Positions 46,711-55,834 are shown, numbered from the stretch's first letter. The stretch: DNA of 64,000 bases from Streptococcus oralis (GCF_001578705.1 NZ_KQ969037.1:456950-520949), one strand, 5' to 3'. Notes: generated from the letters alone by a model not told the origin. Numbers and translations are program-made.

Positions 46711-46727
46711 AATGTGCACCTCCTTTT

Positions 46728-46782
46728 GAAAAACGTTTTTCCATCTCAACTATATTATATATTTTCTTGTGGAGAATTGCAA
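46728..46782 (-). promoter_or_regulatory. Promoter and palindrome of the micro-ORF
   Basis: On the minus strand TTGCAA (46777-46782), a 17-bp spacer and TATAAT (46754-46759). Between start site and ribosome site is GAAAAACGTTTTTC (46728-46741), a perfect 14-bp palindrome that could be an operator. Confidence 0.7.
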
Positions 46783-47023
46783 ATTTTTTCAGTCAAATTA
46801 CTAGCTTTTTTCAAAAAAATATGATAAAAGACAAAATTTTATATTAAAAATAGTTATTTACTTTCGGTTTCTGTAAAATGAAGACATAATATAAATGCAC
46901 TAAGTCCCATAACTGGATTTTTTCAGTTAAACTTCATAGCTTCCAGTTGTTGAAATTATGAACTAGCCTCTTTTCTGCACCATGAATCTCCGCTTTTTAC
47001 TGTTTTTCTTCAGCTCAGTTGGA
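46783..47023. other. AT-rich spacer downstream of the TPR gene
   Basis: No gene recognised. A small hairpin AACTG-GATTTTTT-CAGTT lies at about 46913-46929. No clear terminator for the TPR gene, so some transcripts may run into the micro-ORF. Confidence 0.4.
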
Positions 47024-47635
47024 CTACTTCTCATTTTGTAACAAAGCTCTTACCTCATCTGCTCCAATTTTATCCTCAGCTTTTTCAAAGAGTTGAATAG
47101 ATTGATAAAAATAATTTCGTGATTTGACTGAATCTTGCTTCAGATAAATCTCTCCCATCCCTCTATAGGAACAGGCTTGGGCAATGAAGTCCTCAGTTGT
47201 CAAAGCAAAATCTAGGGATTCTTGCATATAGCTTTCTGCCTCTTCTAGATTTCCCAACTTTAAACGAAGGTAGCCTTGTTCATAGTTGTTAACAGAAAAT
47301 TTCAAAGCATCATTGGGAAAATATTTTTTTATAATTTGCATTTCCTGATCGATATAGAGTAGAGCTTTTTGAAAATGACCCATTTCCCTGTAAATCATCG
47401 CTAACTGATGATAACCAACATGTTCATTTTCTTGGTCACTTTTAATTCGGGCTAAGTCAATATAACGCTGGTAGATACTTAAGCACTCCTTATAATTTTG
47501 CTCTTCAAGATAGATATAGCCCATCAAATTTAATAAACTAAAATTAGTGCAAGTTTCCAAAGAAAAATCAGCTTCAACTAATTTTTTAGCCTCTTCAATT
47601 TTGCCTTCAAACAATAATTCCCATGCTTGATTCAT
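47024..47635 (-). CDS. Tetratricopeptide-repeat protein
   Basis: This 203-residue all-helical protein has at least four TPR-like units, e.g. YIYLEEQNYKECLSIYQRYI, LAMIYREMGHFQKALLYIDQ, QGYLRLKLGNLEEAESYMQ and YRGMGEIYLKQDSVKSRNYF. There is no helix-turn-helix and no signal peptide, so it is a cytosolic adaptor or regulator. It resembles the peptide-binding TPR half of RNPP regulators only in general fold. It is the last of three genes after hsdR, 17 bp from its neighbour. Function unknown. Confidence 0.85.
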   Translation of the reverse strand: MNQAWELLFEGKIEEAKKLVEADFSLETCTNFSLLNLMGYIYLEEQNYKECLSIYQRYIDLARIKSDQENEHVGYHQLAMIYREMGHFQKALLYIDQEMQIIKKYFPNDALKFSVNNYEQGYLRLKLGNLEEAESYMQESLDFALTTEDFIAQACSYRGMGEIYLKQDSVKSRNYFYQSIQLFEKAEDKIGADEVRALLQNEK

Positions 47636-47652
47636 GCTTATTCTCCTGCATC

Positions 47653-48705
47653 TTACGTTGTATAGAAATCTATTGATAAATCGCTATCAGATTCGTATTT
47701 TTTCCAAGCTAAACTGAATCCATAATAATCTTCAAATTCAGGGTGCCAGTCATAATAAAGTGGGATACGACTATATTTTCTTGCAGCAACTTCGTCTTCA
47801 AATTCTGGAGATTCCCCTGCAGTAATACCAAATTGAAGACCATTTAGTTCCCAGCTATTGCCCCAAACATTTTCATCCGAGAGAACATCGACCCATCTCG
47901 AGGCATCAATATCAAAATCTGCACATAATTCCAGCTCATAGAATCTTCTACAGTTAATCTCTAAAGGCTTTATATAAAGGGCGCCATCCACTTGGTACTT
48001 TTTATCTTTGACTTGAATCTGTGTGATTTTCATTGGAATTGGAACTCCATTTAATTCTAACCAGAAATAACCTAAGGGAGTTTTGATACCATGATATGTT
48101 TGCTGAGAGTTAGGTTTAGCATTTTTAGAGCAAGCATCAAGAATTCTTCCAAGCTTAATTAAATTTCTACAAACGATTTTCGAAGTGAATGGGTCGAAAT
48201 GTGAATACCTACGGATGATACGTTTTAACTTTTCAACAGGAAAGGTGATATCCTTTGGTAGGGCATGATACTTCTGTACAACTAAAGCAGTTTTTTCAGT
48301 ATTTTCTTTCCCTACTGGGACAATAACAGCGTGCCCAATATGGATATTTGGGTCATCGCAGATATAAGTATAGCCATTCCCTCCCTCCTGAAACTCAACT
48401 ACAACAAGATTTAGCTCTTGATCTGGATCAAAGAGAGGCTCGACCTTTTCAACTTCTTTGCGCTCATAAAAAGTAAAGCGATCTTCATCATCGTCTTCGC
48501 CAAAAACCATGAAACTTCCACACTCAGGGCACTTCCACATATAAAAAGAAGCTTCTGAAATATCATCATAAGAAATTTTATTATGGTCGTCAGCTTTATT
48601 CATAATTTCTTCAAACAACGTATCCGAATAAACTGAAAAAGCATTTGGATCGGGTGTTCTATGGTTGTCCATTGCTCGCCCGCATCTACATGTCCATTTA
48701 CCCAT
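47653..48705 (-). CDS. Hypothetical protein with N-terminal zinc ribbon
   Basis: This 350-residue protein starts MGKWTCRCGRAM and has Cys6/Cys8 and Cys59/Cys62 (KCPECGS), a probable zinc ribbon. A middle segment (HIGHAVIVPVGKENTEKTALVV, residues ~120-142) is reminiscent of the DNA-binding start of PriA helicase, but no helicase motifs follow. The acidic C-terminal half (residues ~200-350) has no motif I know. GAGG lies 6 bp before the chosen ATG; it overlaps the stop region of the nucleotidyltransferase upstream within 10 bp. Role unknown; position suggests a link to the restriction locus. Confidence 0.8.
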   Translation of the reverse strand: MGKWTCRCGRAMDNHRTPDPNAFSVYSDTLFEEIMNKADDHNKISYDDISEASFYMWKCPECGSFMVFGEDDDEDRFTFYERKEVEKVEPLFDPDQELNLVVVEFQEGGNGYTYICDDPNIHIGHAVIVPVGKENTEKTALVVQKYHALPKDITFPVEKLKRIIRRYSHFDPFTSKIVCRNLIKLGRILDACSKNAKPNSQQTYHGIKTPLGYFWLELNGVPIPMKITQIQVKDKKYQVDGALYIKPLEINCRRFYELELCADFDIDASRWVDVLSDENVWGNSWELNGLQFGITAGESPEFEDEVAARKYSRIPLYYDWHPEFEDYYGFSLAWKKYESDSDLSIDFYTT

Positions 48706-48713
48706 AAACAACC

Positions 48714-49487
48714 TCAGTCGTAACTTAATTCTTCAAGGAAAAATTGATTTAGAGCTTTCCAGTCTTTCTTCATCTCAGTAACGCTTTGAACGTATACATC
48801 AAGCTCTTGGATATTATCTAAAATATAATCTTGAATTGGCTTAATCGGATCAATTTCCATACCTTCAGGACCGTTTATCTTAATGTCAAGCAATCTTAAA
48901 ACATGCTCCTTCATTTGAGACGGAAGCAATTCTTTCACCAAATCATCAAATAAAATTGGCGGAACAGAATGGTATTTTTCAATCCAACGACAAGCCAAAA
49001 TAGGACGTAGCGCATAGAAATACTTTTTAGGTTTAACCTTGTCTCCAGAAAGATACTTATTCATTTGAGTTCTAGCAGTATTCAAGTAATGGTAGAGCAT
49101 TTTTTTCTCTGAAAAATACTGGTTTGCAAGAGGACGTATGCGTTCGATAAAATTCGTTTGTTGATAAACAATTGGCGACTGTAACCATTCAAACAGTGTT
49201 GGATTTGACTTATAAAGGAGTTTTAAAGTCTTGTCTAAATCCCAGCCACTCACATCCCAAGTATCGTCAATTGGTAGTTCAATAACATCACGCTGTTCAT
49301 TCAAATGGAGATAAAAATCTTGCTTGTGTTTGTAGATAAATCGCACATCAAAGTCACTATCAGGAGACTCAAATCCCCAGGCACGACTACCAGACTCAAT
49401 AGCCCACAAAACTGTGACACCATAATCACGCTCAATTTCTGCTAATTTTTCCGGTACCAGAACATTCATTTCTTCTTGCGTTTGCAT
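48714..49487 (-). CDS. Nucleotidyltransferase superfamily protein (YcgL/RlaP-like)
   Basis: This 257-residue protein has the polymerase-beta superfamily signature ESGSRAWGFESPDSDFDVRF (residues ~31-50), with Gly-Ser and Asp-x-Asp catalytic residues intact, and the helical C-terminal part with LNTARTQMNKYL and KKYFYALRPILACRWI typical of the COG3541 (YcgL/RlaP) family. These enzymes are predicted to transfer nucleotides to RNA, nucleotides or proteins; substrate unknown. AGAGGTTGTAG precedes the ATG, 17 bp after hsdR. Confidence 0.87.
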   Translation of the reverse strand: MQTQEEMNVLVPEKLAEIERDYGVTVLWAIESGSRAWGFESPDSDFDVRFIYKHKQDFYLHLNEQRDVIELPIDDTWDVSGWDLDKTLKLLYKSNPTLFEWLQSPIVYQQTNFIERIRPLANQYFSEKKMLYHYLNTARTQMNKYLSGDKVKPKKYFYALRPILACRWIEKYHSVPPILFDDLVKELLPSQMKEHVLRLLDIKINGPEGMEIDPIKPIQDYILDNIQELDVYVQSVTEMKKDWKALNQFFLEELSYD

Positions 49488-49504
49488 CTACAACCTCTTA
49501 TTAT

Positions 49505-52500
49505 TTATGCTGCTTCTCCAGCTCGATCATTGATGAGTTCAATTGTTTGGACAATATTACGAAGTATAGGGAGTTGGTGTTGAAAGAGTAGTTGAACTGA
49601 ACCATACGATTTAAACGGCTCTTGTGTTAAAACTTTAGTCTCCAAGCAACCATTTTCTACAATGTAATCTACAATCAATTTCACAAAGGAAATTTGCTTG
49701 GCATTGAGACTCTCATCCGATAGAAATTTAGAAAAAACTTGATTGGCAGCCTCTCTATCTAAACCAATAATCTCACGAACCAATCTAGGAATTGCCTTAT
49801 TTTCATAATGTTGTTGGTAATCTGACTTGCTACCTAATTTTTCCCATAGCAATGTTTCAAGTGCAAGTAAATCTTGAGAGGTCAATTTTTCATTATGGTA
49901 TAACTTAGAAATTGCTTCATCATCTAGATGAGTTTTCAAATAATGTTCAACTTTTTCATTATAAGATCGCAGGTCATTGACTTGTAAATATGGCTTAGTA
50001 TCATGGACAGTGGAAAGAATGTGATCATCAAAATTGACATAATATACAGTGCGTTCCGGTTTATCCAAAAACTGTAGTAAATCTCGAAGCGCAAAGCGTA
50101 TTTTTTCCAGCTCAGATAAATCAACTTCTTCCCAAAATTCTGGTTCTTGTACTTTCCTGATGATTTCAGCCTGTGCAAAAACCTGTGGTATATTGCCAAC
50201 CCTAGCAAGAGCCTTAGCTGTTTTCATAACTTGAGATATATGGACAGTTGCTGACTTAGCTAACAGTTGTCCTAACTGTATCTGAAACAACCATAAATCA
50301 AATCGTCTCGCCATCTCATCCTCTTTATTTTCTTCAAAAAGAAGCGGAGAAAGATCTTTCTGGATTGTTTCACTTGTGACGGTCGTTAGATTTTGCCAAT
50401 TTTCCAACTTCCTATAAGTATAAACCGTATCTAAGACCATACGAACCCTAAAATCCAACTCATTTAAATTCACCATACGTCCGTGAAGTTCTGTTACGAG
50501 TTGTTGACGGTATTCTCTAGCAAACTGATTATCTTGATAATGAAGTCCCTGCAGTTCTCGAATCAAATCCACCTTGATGTTAAACAAACGTTGAGTCAAA
50601 GAAACAATGTGACGGCCATCTCCTGCTCTTGGATCAGCTTTGAAATATTCAAAATTATCACCATAATCAAATACCAAGAAATTTTCCTTATCCTGCTCAG
50701 GGCCAAATAAATCTTTACAAAGACGGGTTCCACGGCCAATCATCTGCCAAAATTTAGTTTTAGAACGCACTTTCTTGAAAAAGATTAAATTGACAACCTC
50801 TGGTACATCAATACCTGTATCCAACATATCAACAGAAATTGCAATTTGAGGGTATTTCTCCTTAATTTTAAAATCATCAATTAAGGTTTGATAATGCTTA
50901 ATGCTATAATCAATCACTTGAGCATAATCGCTTCCTTTTTCTGAATAACGTTCGTTAAAAATATCTCTGATGTATTCAGCGTGTCGATGGTTTTTAGCAA
51001 AAATAATGGTTTTACCAATTTCGTCACCTGAAGCTGTCTGAATCCCTCTTGTCATTAGTTCATCTAAAACAATTTCGACTGTTTTTCTATTGAAAATAGA
51101 GGTATTAAAATCCGCAGGATCGATATCTTTTTCAGAACTACCATCTTCAAATTGGCTATCAAAATATTCTTTTTCGTCTTGGGATAAATCATCGTAATGT
51201 AGACCATCCGTAGGTAGTTTCAACTTGGTTTCAATCGAATGATAAGCTACTAAATAGCCATCTTTGACAGCCTCTTCCAGATCGTATGCATATGTTGGAA
51301 CACCATTCTCCAAGTTAAAGAAACCGTAGGTATTTTTATCTAAATCTTGACGCGGGGTGGCAGTTAATCCTACAATCCGTGCATCAAAATAGTCAAAAAT
51401 TGATTTGTATTTCTGATAAATAGAACGGTGAGATTCGTCAATTATAATAAGATCAAAGTGCCCAACAGTAAAGGGGCGTTGGTTTACTTCTTCTTGATCA
51501 CTAATCGCTCCTATCATAGTCGGATAGGTTGAAAAAACCATACGACTAGATCGAGCGCTATCTTTATCCTCTAAGAAATTACAAACTGAAAGATCTGGAA
51601 GTAATTTCCTAAATGAATCATAAGCTTGCTTAACTAGGGAAGTTCTATCAGCTAAAAAAAGAACATTTTTTACCCAGTTATGACGCGATAGGATATCAAC
51701 TAGAGAAACCGCTGTACGGGTTTTCCCAGAACCAGTTGCCATAACCAAGAGTGCCTGTCTACGATTATTGGAGAATGCTTCACAGACACTTGTAATCGCA
51801 TGTTTCTGATAATGACGTCCAGAAATGTCGTCCCTAATTTTGCTAGAAATATCCTCGAGTGGTTTTTGCAAGTGACGTCTGTCCATCAACAGTTGCAACT
51901 CTTCTTGAGAGTAGAACCCTGCAATCTGACGACGATTGACACCATCAAGTATGTAGTGCTTTAGACCATTGGTAATAAAGCAAATTGGCCGATAGCCGAC
52001 TTGTTTCTCAAGAGCTTCAGCATATTCCTTGACCTGCACCTCCCCCACTTCTGGATTTACAGCTGCCTTTTTGGCCTCAACAATTGCTAGAACTTTCCCA
52101 TTTTTACCATAAAGGACATAATCACAATATCCAGTTCCTGTACCATGTTTCAAACCATGAACTTCTACCTCAACACGACAGTTTTCTTCAAATGTCCAAC
52201 CTGCTAAACGGAGATCGATGTCAATAAAGAGTTTTCTTGTCTCTGCTTCAGATAGTTGATCGATATGGAAAGATACATCTTGCCGTAGAGCTGCTGTTTC
52301 ACGTTTTTCAGTATAAGTCTCTTGAACAGCCAAGGACTGACTAGCCATCTGTTCATCGAAATCAGGAAGATCTGGCAAACTGTTTTGTAATTTCGCCATA
52401 GATTGTGGCGTTTCTCGAAACTTGATGTTTGCTGAAAGTGGCAATAACTGCTCGTCAAAATAACGCTCCACAAACTCGTTACTGTAGCAATAATCAATAA

Positions 52501-52855
52501 AATTGACAAACTGATACAAATGATGCAAAGCCAAAATCGCTTCTCGTTCCTTAATTTCTCCACCATGTGCAGCATGATTTCCCCATCGAATTAAAAGAAC
52601 AATCTGCCTGTGGAGCTCAGGATCCACAATCTCTCTAAAATCATCATCCCATACCAAAGAAGATAAGGTAGCACGATAGGGAGCTTCTAAATATGAATCG
52701 TGACTATATATCCAATGAACAGCCTGCTCCAAAGCACGACGCGCCATAAAAGCAGTAGCCACAGTAGATGTCGCAATCATATTTTCAGCTTCTATACAAG
52801 GCTTTGAAAAAGATTCATACTCTTCGTTATTTAAAAGAAAATCAAAATTTCCCAT
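49505..52855 (-). CDS. hsdR: Type I restriction enzyme, R (motor/nuclease) subunit
   Basis: This 1116-residue HsdR cuts DNA after translocation by the HsdM2S complex. An N-terminal DUF4145-like region (residues ~1-150) is followed by the PD-(D/E)xK nuclease, with Asp245 in CDYVL and Glu260-x-Lys262 in IVEAKKA. The superfamily 2 helicase has Walker A ATGSGKT (373-379), the DESHR box, GLTATPR and QMIGRGTRL (motif VI). A C-terminal helical domain contacts HsdM. All key motifs are intact, so restriction should be active. It lies 28 bp after an hsdS gene. Confidence 0.96.
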   Translation of the reverse strand: MGNFDFLLNNEEYESFSKPCIEAENMIATSTVATAFMARRALEQAVHWIYSHDSYLEAPYRATLSSLVWDDDFREIVDPELHRQIVLLIRWGNHAAHGGEIKEREAILALHHLYQFVNFIDYCYSNEFVERYFDEQLLPLSANIKFRETPQSMAKLQNSLPDLPDFDEQMASQSLAVQETYTEKRETAALRQDVSFHIDQLSEAETRKLFIDIDLRLAGWTFEENCRVEVEVHGLKHGTGTGYCDYVLYGKNGKVLAIVEAKKAAVNPEVGEVQVKEYAEALEKQVGYRPICFITNGLKHYILDGVNRRQIAGFYSQEELQLLMDRRHLQKPLEDISSKIRDDISGRHYQKHAITSVCEAFSNNRRQALLVMATGSGKTRTAVSLVDILSRHNWVKNVLFLADRTSLVKQAYDSFRKLLPDLSVCNFLEDKDSARSSRMVFSTYPTMIGAISDQEEVNQRPFTVGHFDLIIIDESHRSIYQKYKSIFDYFDARIVGLTATPRQDLDKNTYGFFNLENGVPTYAYDLEEAVKDGYLVAYHSIETKLKLPTDGLHYDDLSQDEKEYFDSQFEDGSSEKDIDPADFNTSIFNRKTVEIVLDELMTRGIQTASGDEIGKTIIFAKNHRHAEYIRDIFNERYSEKGSDYAQVIDYSIKHYQTLIDDFKIKEKYPQIAISVDMLDTGIDVPEVVNLIFFKKVRSKTKFWQMIGRGTRLCKDLFGPEQDKENFLVFDYGDNFEYFKADPRAGDGRHIVSLTQRLFNIKVDLIRELQGLHYQDNQFAREYRQQLVTELHGRMVNLNELDFRVRMVLDTVYTYRKLENWQNLTTVTSETIQKDLSPLLFEENKEDEMARRFDLWLFQIQLGQLLAKSATVHISQVMKTAKALARVGNIPQVFAQAEIIRKVQEPEFWEEVDLSELEKIRFALRDLLQFLDKPERTVYYVNFDDHILSTVHDTKPYLQVNDLRSYNEKVEHYLKTHLDDEAISKLYHNEKLTSQDLLALETLLWEKLGSKSDYQQHYENKAIPRLVREIIGLDREAANQVFSKFLSDESLNAKQISFVKLIVDYIVENGCLETKVLTQEPFKSYGSVQLLFQHQLPILRNIVQTIELINDRAGEAA

Positions 52856-52883
52856 TTTTCTCTCACTTTGAATAAATAGATAG

Positions 52884-54047
52884 CTATATTATACTAGATT
52901 TCAAGCTATTTCTCCACAGTTTTATAACTATCCCACAAGCAAATTGTGATTTGTCGACCTGAGCCACAAAGTCTGCGAACTCGTTTTGGAGGGAAAGAGG
53001 GGGGAGGGGGATGTATAATTCTTCAATCTGATTTTTTGTTATCGCTTGACGGGTGGCGCCTGAACTTTCTCCTATTTTCAGTAACAAACTCTTAAACTCT
53101 GAAGTTATTAGAAGTTGATTTAAAAATATTGGTGATAATAAGTGCTTTTTACAACGAATTATAGAAACGTGCTGATTAACTCTCGCAGGCAAAATATTTT
53201 GAGGAACAATACAGCAACGAGATACAGATGCACCTGTAATATTTAGCAAAACATCGTCGGATTCAACAATTACATTATTTAATTTTTCAGCCTGAACATT
53301 AGTTAGATAAGCTAAATCTTTGAAAATAAACTTACCATCATATACATTCATACTTCTAATAAGTGCTATCCCTTCGTTGACATAACTTTCTCTTCCTCCT
53401 CTAGGTGTAGCCCCTGAACCAATTTTTAATGTTAATTTTGATAATCTATGTTTTTCCCAACCCATTTCATTCAGAACAGGATCCCCAAACATCTCGTTAA
53501 ATCGGGATTTTACAAGGTTTGAGAGTAATTTAGATTGATGTCTTCTTTTTAAAATCTGATTATCTAAATTCTCTAAATTTTGTATAATCTTTTCTTGAAC
53601 ATCAATATCCTCATGGAACGTAACTTCAAACTCCGAAAATTGAGTTTTATTGATTATTGGGACAACGGGCGCGTTGGAAATAAAATCTAATTTCGATTTA
53701 TTATATAGCAATAAATATGCTAAATATTTAGATAAAATTAATTTATTCGGAACAATTGCATTAATTTGTTGATTAAATGATAATTCAGATTCAGAAATCA
53801 TAACTTTTCCAATTATACCTATACAAGTTACTAATACTGAATTTTTGGGGGCAATTCTTGCATTGTTTCGTGCATTCTCAGATATATAATTTTTATTCCC
53901 TTTTGATGACGAAATTTCATCTATAGTTTTAAAGTCATCTGGTTTTATAAAAGGGATATCATTGCTATCATAAAATTCTAATATTTTTTTACTAGGTGTA
54001 TTTCCTGTAATAATTTTCCCAAGATCACATAACTTCACTTTCTTCAC
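52884..54047 (-). CDS. hsdS: Type I restriction specificity subunit HsdS (copy next to hsdR)
   Basis: This 387-residue subunit has two target recognition domains separated by the conserved helix region LVKSRFNEMFGDPVLNEMGW (near residue 185) and ends PPLSLQNEFADFVAQVDKSQ. It begins at GTG with AGGAGGT 6 bp upstream. After KSQ, the sequence (FACGIVIKLWRNSLKSSII) departs from the usual C-terminal helix seen in the other copy, so the end may be altered by recombination. It shares near-identical blocks with the copy at 55897. Its TRDs differ from the other copy, so it is a donor or alternative specificity gene. Confidence 0.9.
   Translation of the reverse strand: MKKVKLCDLGKIITGNTPSKKILEFYDSNDIPFIKPDDFKTIDEISSSKGNKNYISENARNNARIAPKNSVLVTCIGIIGKVMISESELSFNQQINAIVPNKLILSKYLAYLLLYNKSKLDFISNAPVVPIINKTQFSEFEVTFHEDIDVQEKIIQNLENLDNQILKRRHQSKLLSNLVKSRFNEMFGDPVLNEMGWEKHRLSKLTLKIGSGATPRGGRESYVNEGIALIRSMNVYDGKFIFKDLAYLTNVQAEKLNNVIVESDDVLLNITGASVSRCCIVPQNILPARVNQHVSIIRCKKHLLSPIFLNQLLITSEFKSLLLKIGESSGATRQAITKNQIEELYIPLPPLSLQNEFADFVAQVDKSQFACGIVIKLWRNSLKSSII
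52942..53007. repeat. hsdS 3' repeat, copy 1
   Basis: A 66-bp segment identical in 60 positions to 55967-56032, same orientation, coding for the conserved C-terminal conserved region (QNEFADFVAQVDKSQ). Homology ends abruptly at its outer edge. Confidence 0.88.
53478..53510. repeat. hsdS central repeat, copy 1
   Basis: A 33-bp exact direct repeat, also at 56419-56451, coding for KSRFNEMFGDP between the two recognition domains. Starts AGGATCCCCAAACATC and ends AATCGGGATTT. Confidence 0.95.
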
Positions 54048-54080
54048 GCAACCACCTCCTCGGAATATCGGGATTTGCAG

Positions 54081-55046
54081 TTAAGAGATGAATTTTTGGT
54101 GTGAATGTTTGACATTGCTTTGGTTAACCATGGCATAGGCCAGAGTTGTATCAATTTTGCTGTGACCGAGTAGTTTTTGGACTTGCTCAATAGGCATTCC
54201 TTTATCAATAGCCTTTGTCGCTAGGGTTCTTCTGAATTTATGTGGATGAACCTTTTGTATTCCAAGTTTTTGTCCTAACTTTCTCAATCGAATCTCGACA
54301 CCAGCAATTCCAAGTCTCTGGGCTTTTCCAAGTAGCGTTACAAAAAGAGCTGGATGACTATCTTTTCTATCATTGAGATAGTTTCTTAAATGAATTTTCG
54401 TACGAGCATCAAAATATACGGGTCTTTCTTTTTTTCCTTTTCCAAAAACAACGCACTCTCTGTTTTCAAAATCAATATCAGAACGATTCAACTGGACCAG
54501 TTCTCCTACACGCATACCTGTTGATGCTAGTAGGTCAATCATTGCCAAATCTCTTAAATTTTCACAATTATCTCTCATAATTTCCAGATGTTCGTCCGTA
54601 TAAGTTTCTTTCACAGTTTGTTCTGTTTTAATTTTTTTAATCCTTCGAATAGGATTCTTGATGATATATTCCTCTTGCTCAAGCCAAGCAAAAAAAGAGG
54701 ACAATATACGCCGAATATTGTCCAAATTCGCCTTACTACAGTCCTTTTCAGACTGATAATTTGCTAGATAACTCCTTAAATCATCTGTTGTCAGTTGTGT
54801 CACAGACTCCTTAATATGATGAAACAAATTTTCAATTGTTCTCTGATAATAACGTATTGTTTTTGCGCTACAGCCCTCCACCTGCTTAGCAGTGATGAAT
54901 AGTTGCAACAGATAATTATTCGAATACTTTTGCTGCTTTTTTCCATCCACTAGATGGCGTTCTAAACTCTCTCTCAATGCTAGTAATTGTTCATTGTTTA
55001 AAAGTGGTAACATTTCTTGTATGATAATTGTAACTTTTGATTCCAT
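54081..55046 (-). CDS. tvrR: Tyrosine recombinase of the tvr-type restriction locus
   Basis: This 321-residue integrase-family recombinase has an N-terminal SAM-like core-binding domain (residues ~45-140) and a catalytic domain with the Arg-Lys-His-Arg-His-Tyr set: STGMRVGEL (Arg179), FGKGKKERP (Lys), HKFRR (His269/Arg272), LLGHS (His295) and Tyr304 in TLAYAMV. It lies between two hsdS genes, 33 bp before the hsdR-proximal copy. In pneumococcus the equivalent enzyme drives excision-reintegration that swaps hsdS recognition domains; that role here is inferred by matching layout. Confidence 0.9.
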   Translation of the reverse strand: MESKVTIIIQEMLPLLNNEQLLALRESLERHLVDGKKQQKYSNNYLLQLFITAKQVEGCSAKTIRYYQRTIENLFHHIKESVTQLTTDDLRSYLANYQSEKDCSKANLDNIRRILSSFFAWLEQEEYIIKNPIRRIKKIKTEQTVKETYTDEHLEIMRDNCENLRDLAMIDLLASTGMRVGELVQLNRSDIDFENRECVVFGKGKKERPVYFDARTKIHLRNYLNDRKDSHPALFVTLLGKAQRLGIAGVEIRLRKLGQKLGIQKVHPHKFRRTLATKAIDKGMPIEQVQKLLGHSKIDTTLAYAMVNQSNVKHSHQKFIS

Positions 55047-55167
55047 AAATTCTCACTTTCATTATTACTCATCAATAAAAAGAGGCAATATCAGTTTCTG
55101 CATTACAGAATTCTAATATTGCCTGTTCATTTATTTTCTTATGCTCATTTTAATCCAGCATACTATC

Positions 55168-55581
55168 TTACTTTTTGACCTTTTCTCTGATAGAATGTTC
55201 AGAAATCCATTTAGAGTAGTTTATCATTTTTTCATCAGTTAAAGCTTCTACCGCTATAGTCACGCACATATCAACCGCTTCTTCCACGGAAACAGTAAAG
55301 TGATAACCATTTAATTGTAAAAACTTCACCAAAACAAAGAAGGCCGTTCGTTTATTGGCGTTGGCAAAAACATGCTTCTTTATCAATTGGACAAATAATA
55401 TTGTTGCTTTATCAAAAATTGTTGGATAAAGAGGTTTGCCAAAAACAAATTGTTCTGGTAAGTTCACAATCATATTTAACGCTGAAGGACTAACTGTTTG
55501 AATTTGCTCCTTTGGAGAATACCGTTGAATTACTAAAGCATTGATTTTTTCAATTTGCTTTTCTGTTAGATAGACTGTCAT
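55168..55581 (-). CDS. tvrT: Doc/Fic-family toxin
   Basis: This 137-residue death-on-curing type toxin has the Fic-like active motif HVFANANKRTAFF (residues ~71-83), close to Doc HxFx(D/N)xNKR. Doc kinases phosphorylate EF-Tu and stop translation. It overlaps the antitoxin by 4 bp (ATGA). Placement inside the recombining hsdS block fits the tvrAT pair known from pneumococcus and would stabilise the segment that is excised. Confidence 0.9.
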   Translation of the reverse strand: MTVYLTEKQIEKINALVIQRYSPKEQIQTVSPSALNMIVNLPEQFVFGKPLYPTIFDKATILFVQLIKKHVFANANKRTAFFVLVKFLQLNGYHFTVSVEEAVDMCVTIAVEALTDEKMINYSKWISEHSIREKVKK

Positions 55582-55814
55582 TTTTCCACCAAAGCTTTGA
55601 AAACATCGTCGTATTCATCAAAAATTGTATCCAATTTTAAGTTAAAGGCATCATCAGAAACATAAGAGACCTGATGATTCAATTCTTCAGGAGTAAAGAT
55701 AATTTCACCGCTTGGTAACAATTTCGCTTCGTATTTAACACCACTTGGAATATTGAACTCGCTTGGAATCGTAATGGTGATTGAATTTCCTTGTTTTCTT
55801 GTTTTTACGACCAT
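55578..55814 (-). CDS. tvrA: AbrB/MazE-type antitoxin
   Basis: This 78-residue protein has a swapped-hairpin AbrB DNA-binding domain, MVVKTRKQGNSITITIPSEF (residues 1-20), followed by a C-terminal acidic tail (SDDAFNLKLDTIFDEYDDVF) that should bind and block the toxin. GGAGGAAATCAG precedes the ATG. Its promoter contains a palindrome suited to autorepression. Confidence 0.92.
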   Translation of the reverse strand: MVVKTRKQGNSITITIPSEFNIPSGVKYEAKLLPSGEIIFTPEELNHQVSYVSDDAFNLKLDTIFDEYDDVFKALVEK

Positions 55815-55834
55815 CTGATTTCCTCCTTTGAAGT

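Noticed and set aside
46963-47034. 23-codon basic ORF (MRSSPTELKKNSKKRRFMVQ...) overlapping the TPR gene stop, as in Rap-Phr pairs
   Set aside because: No ribosome site, no signal peptide; overlap looks accidental.
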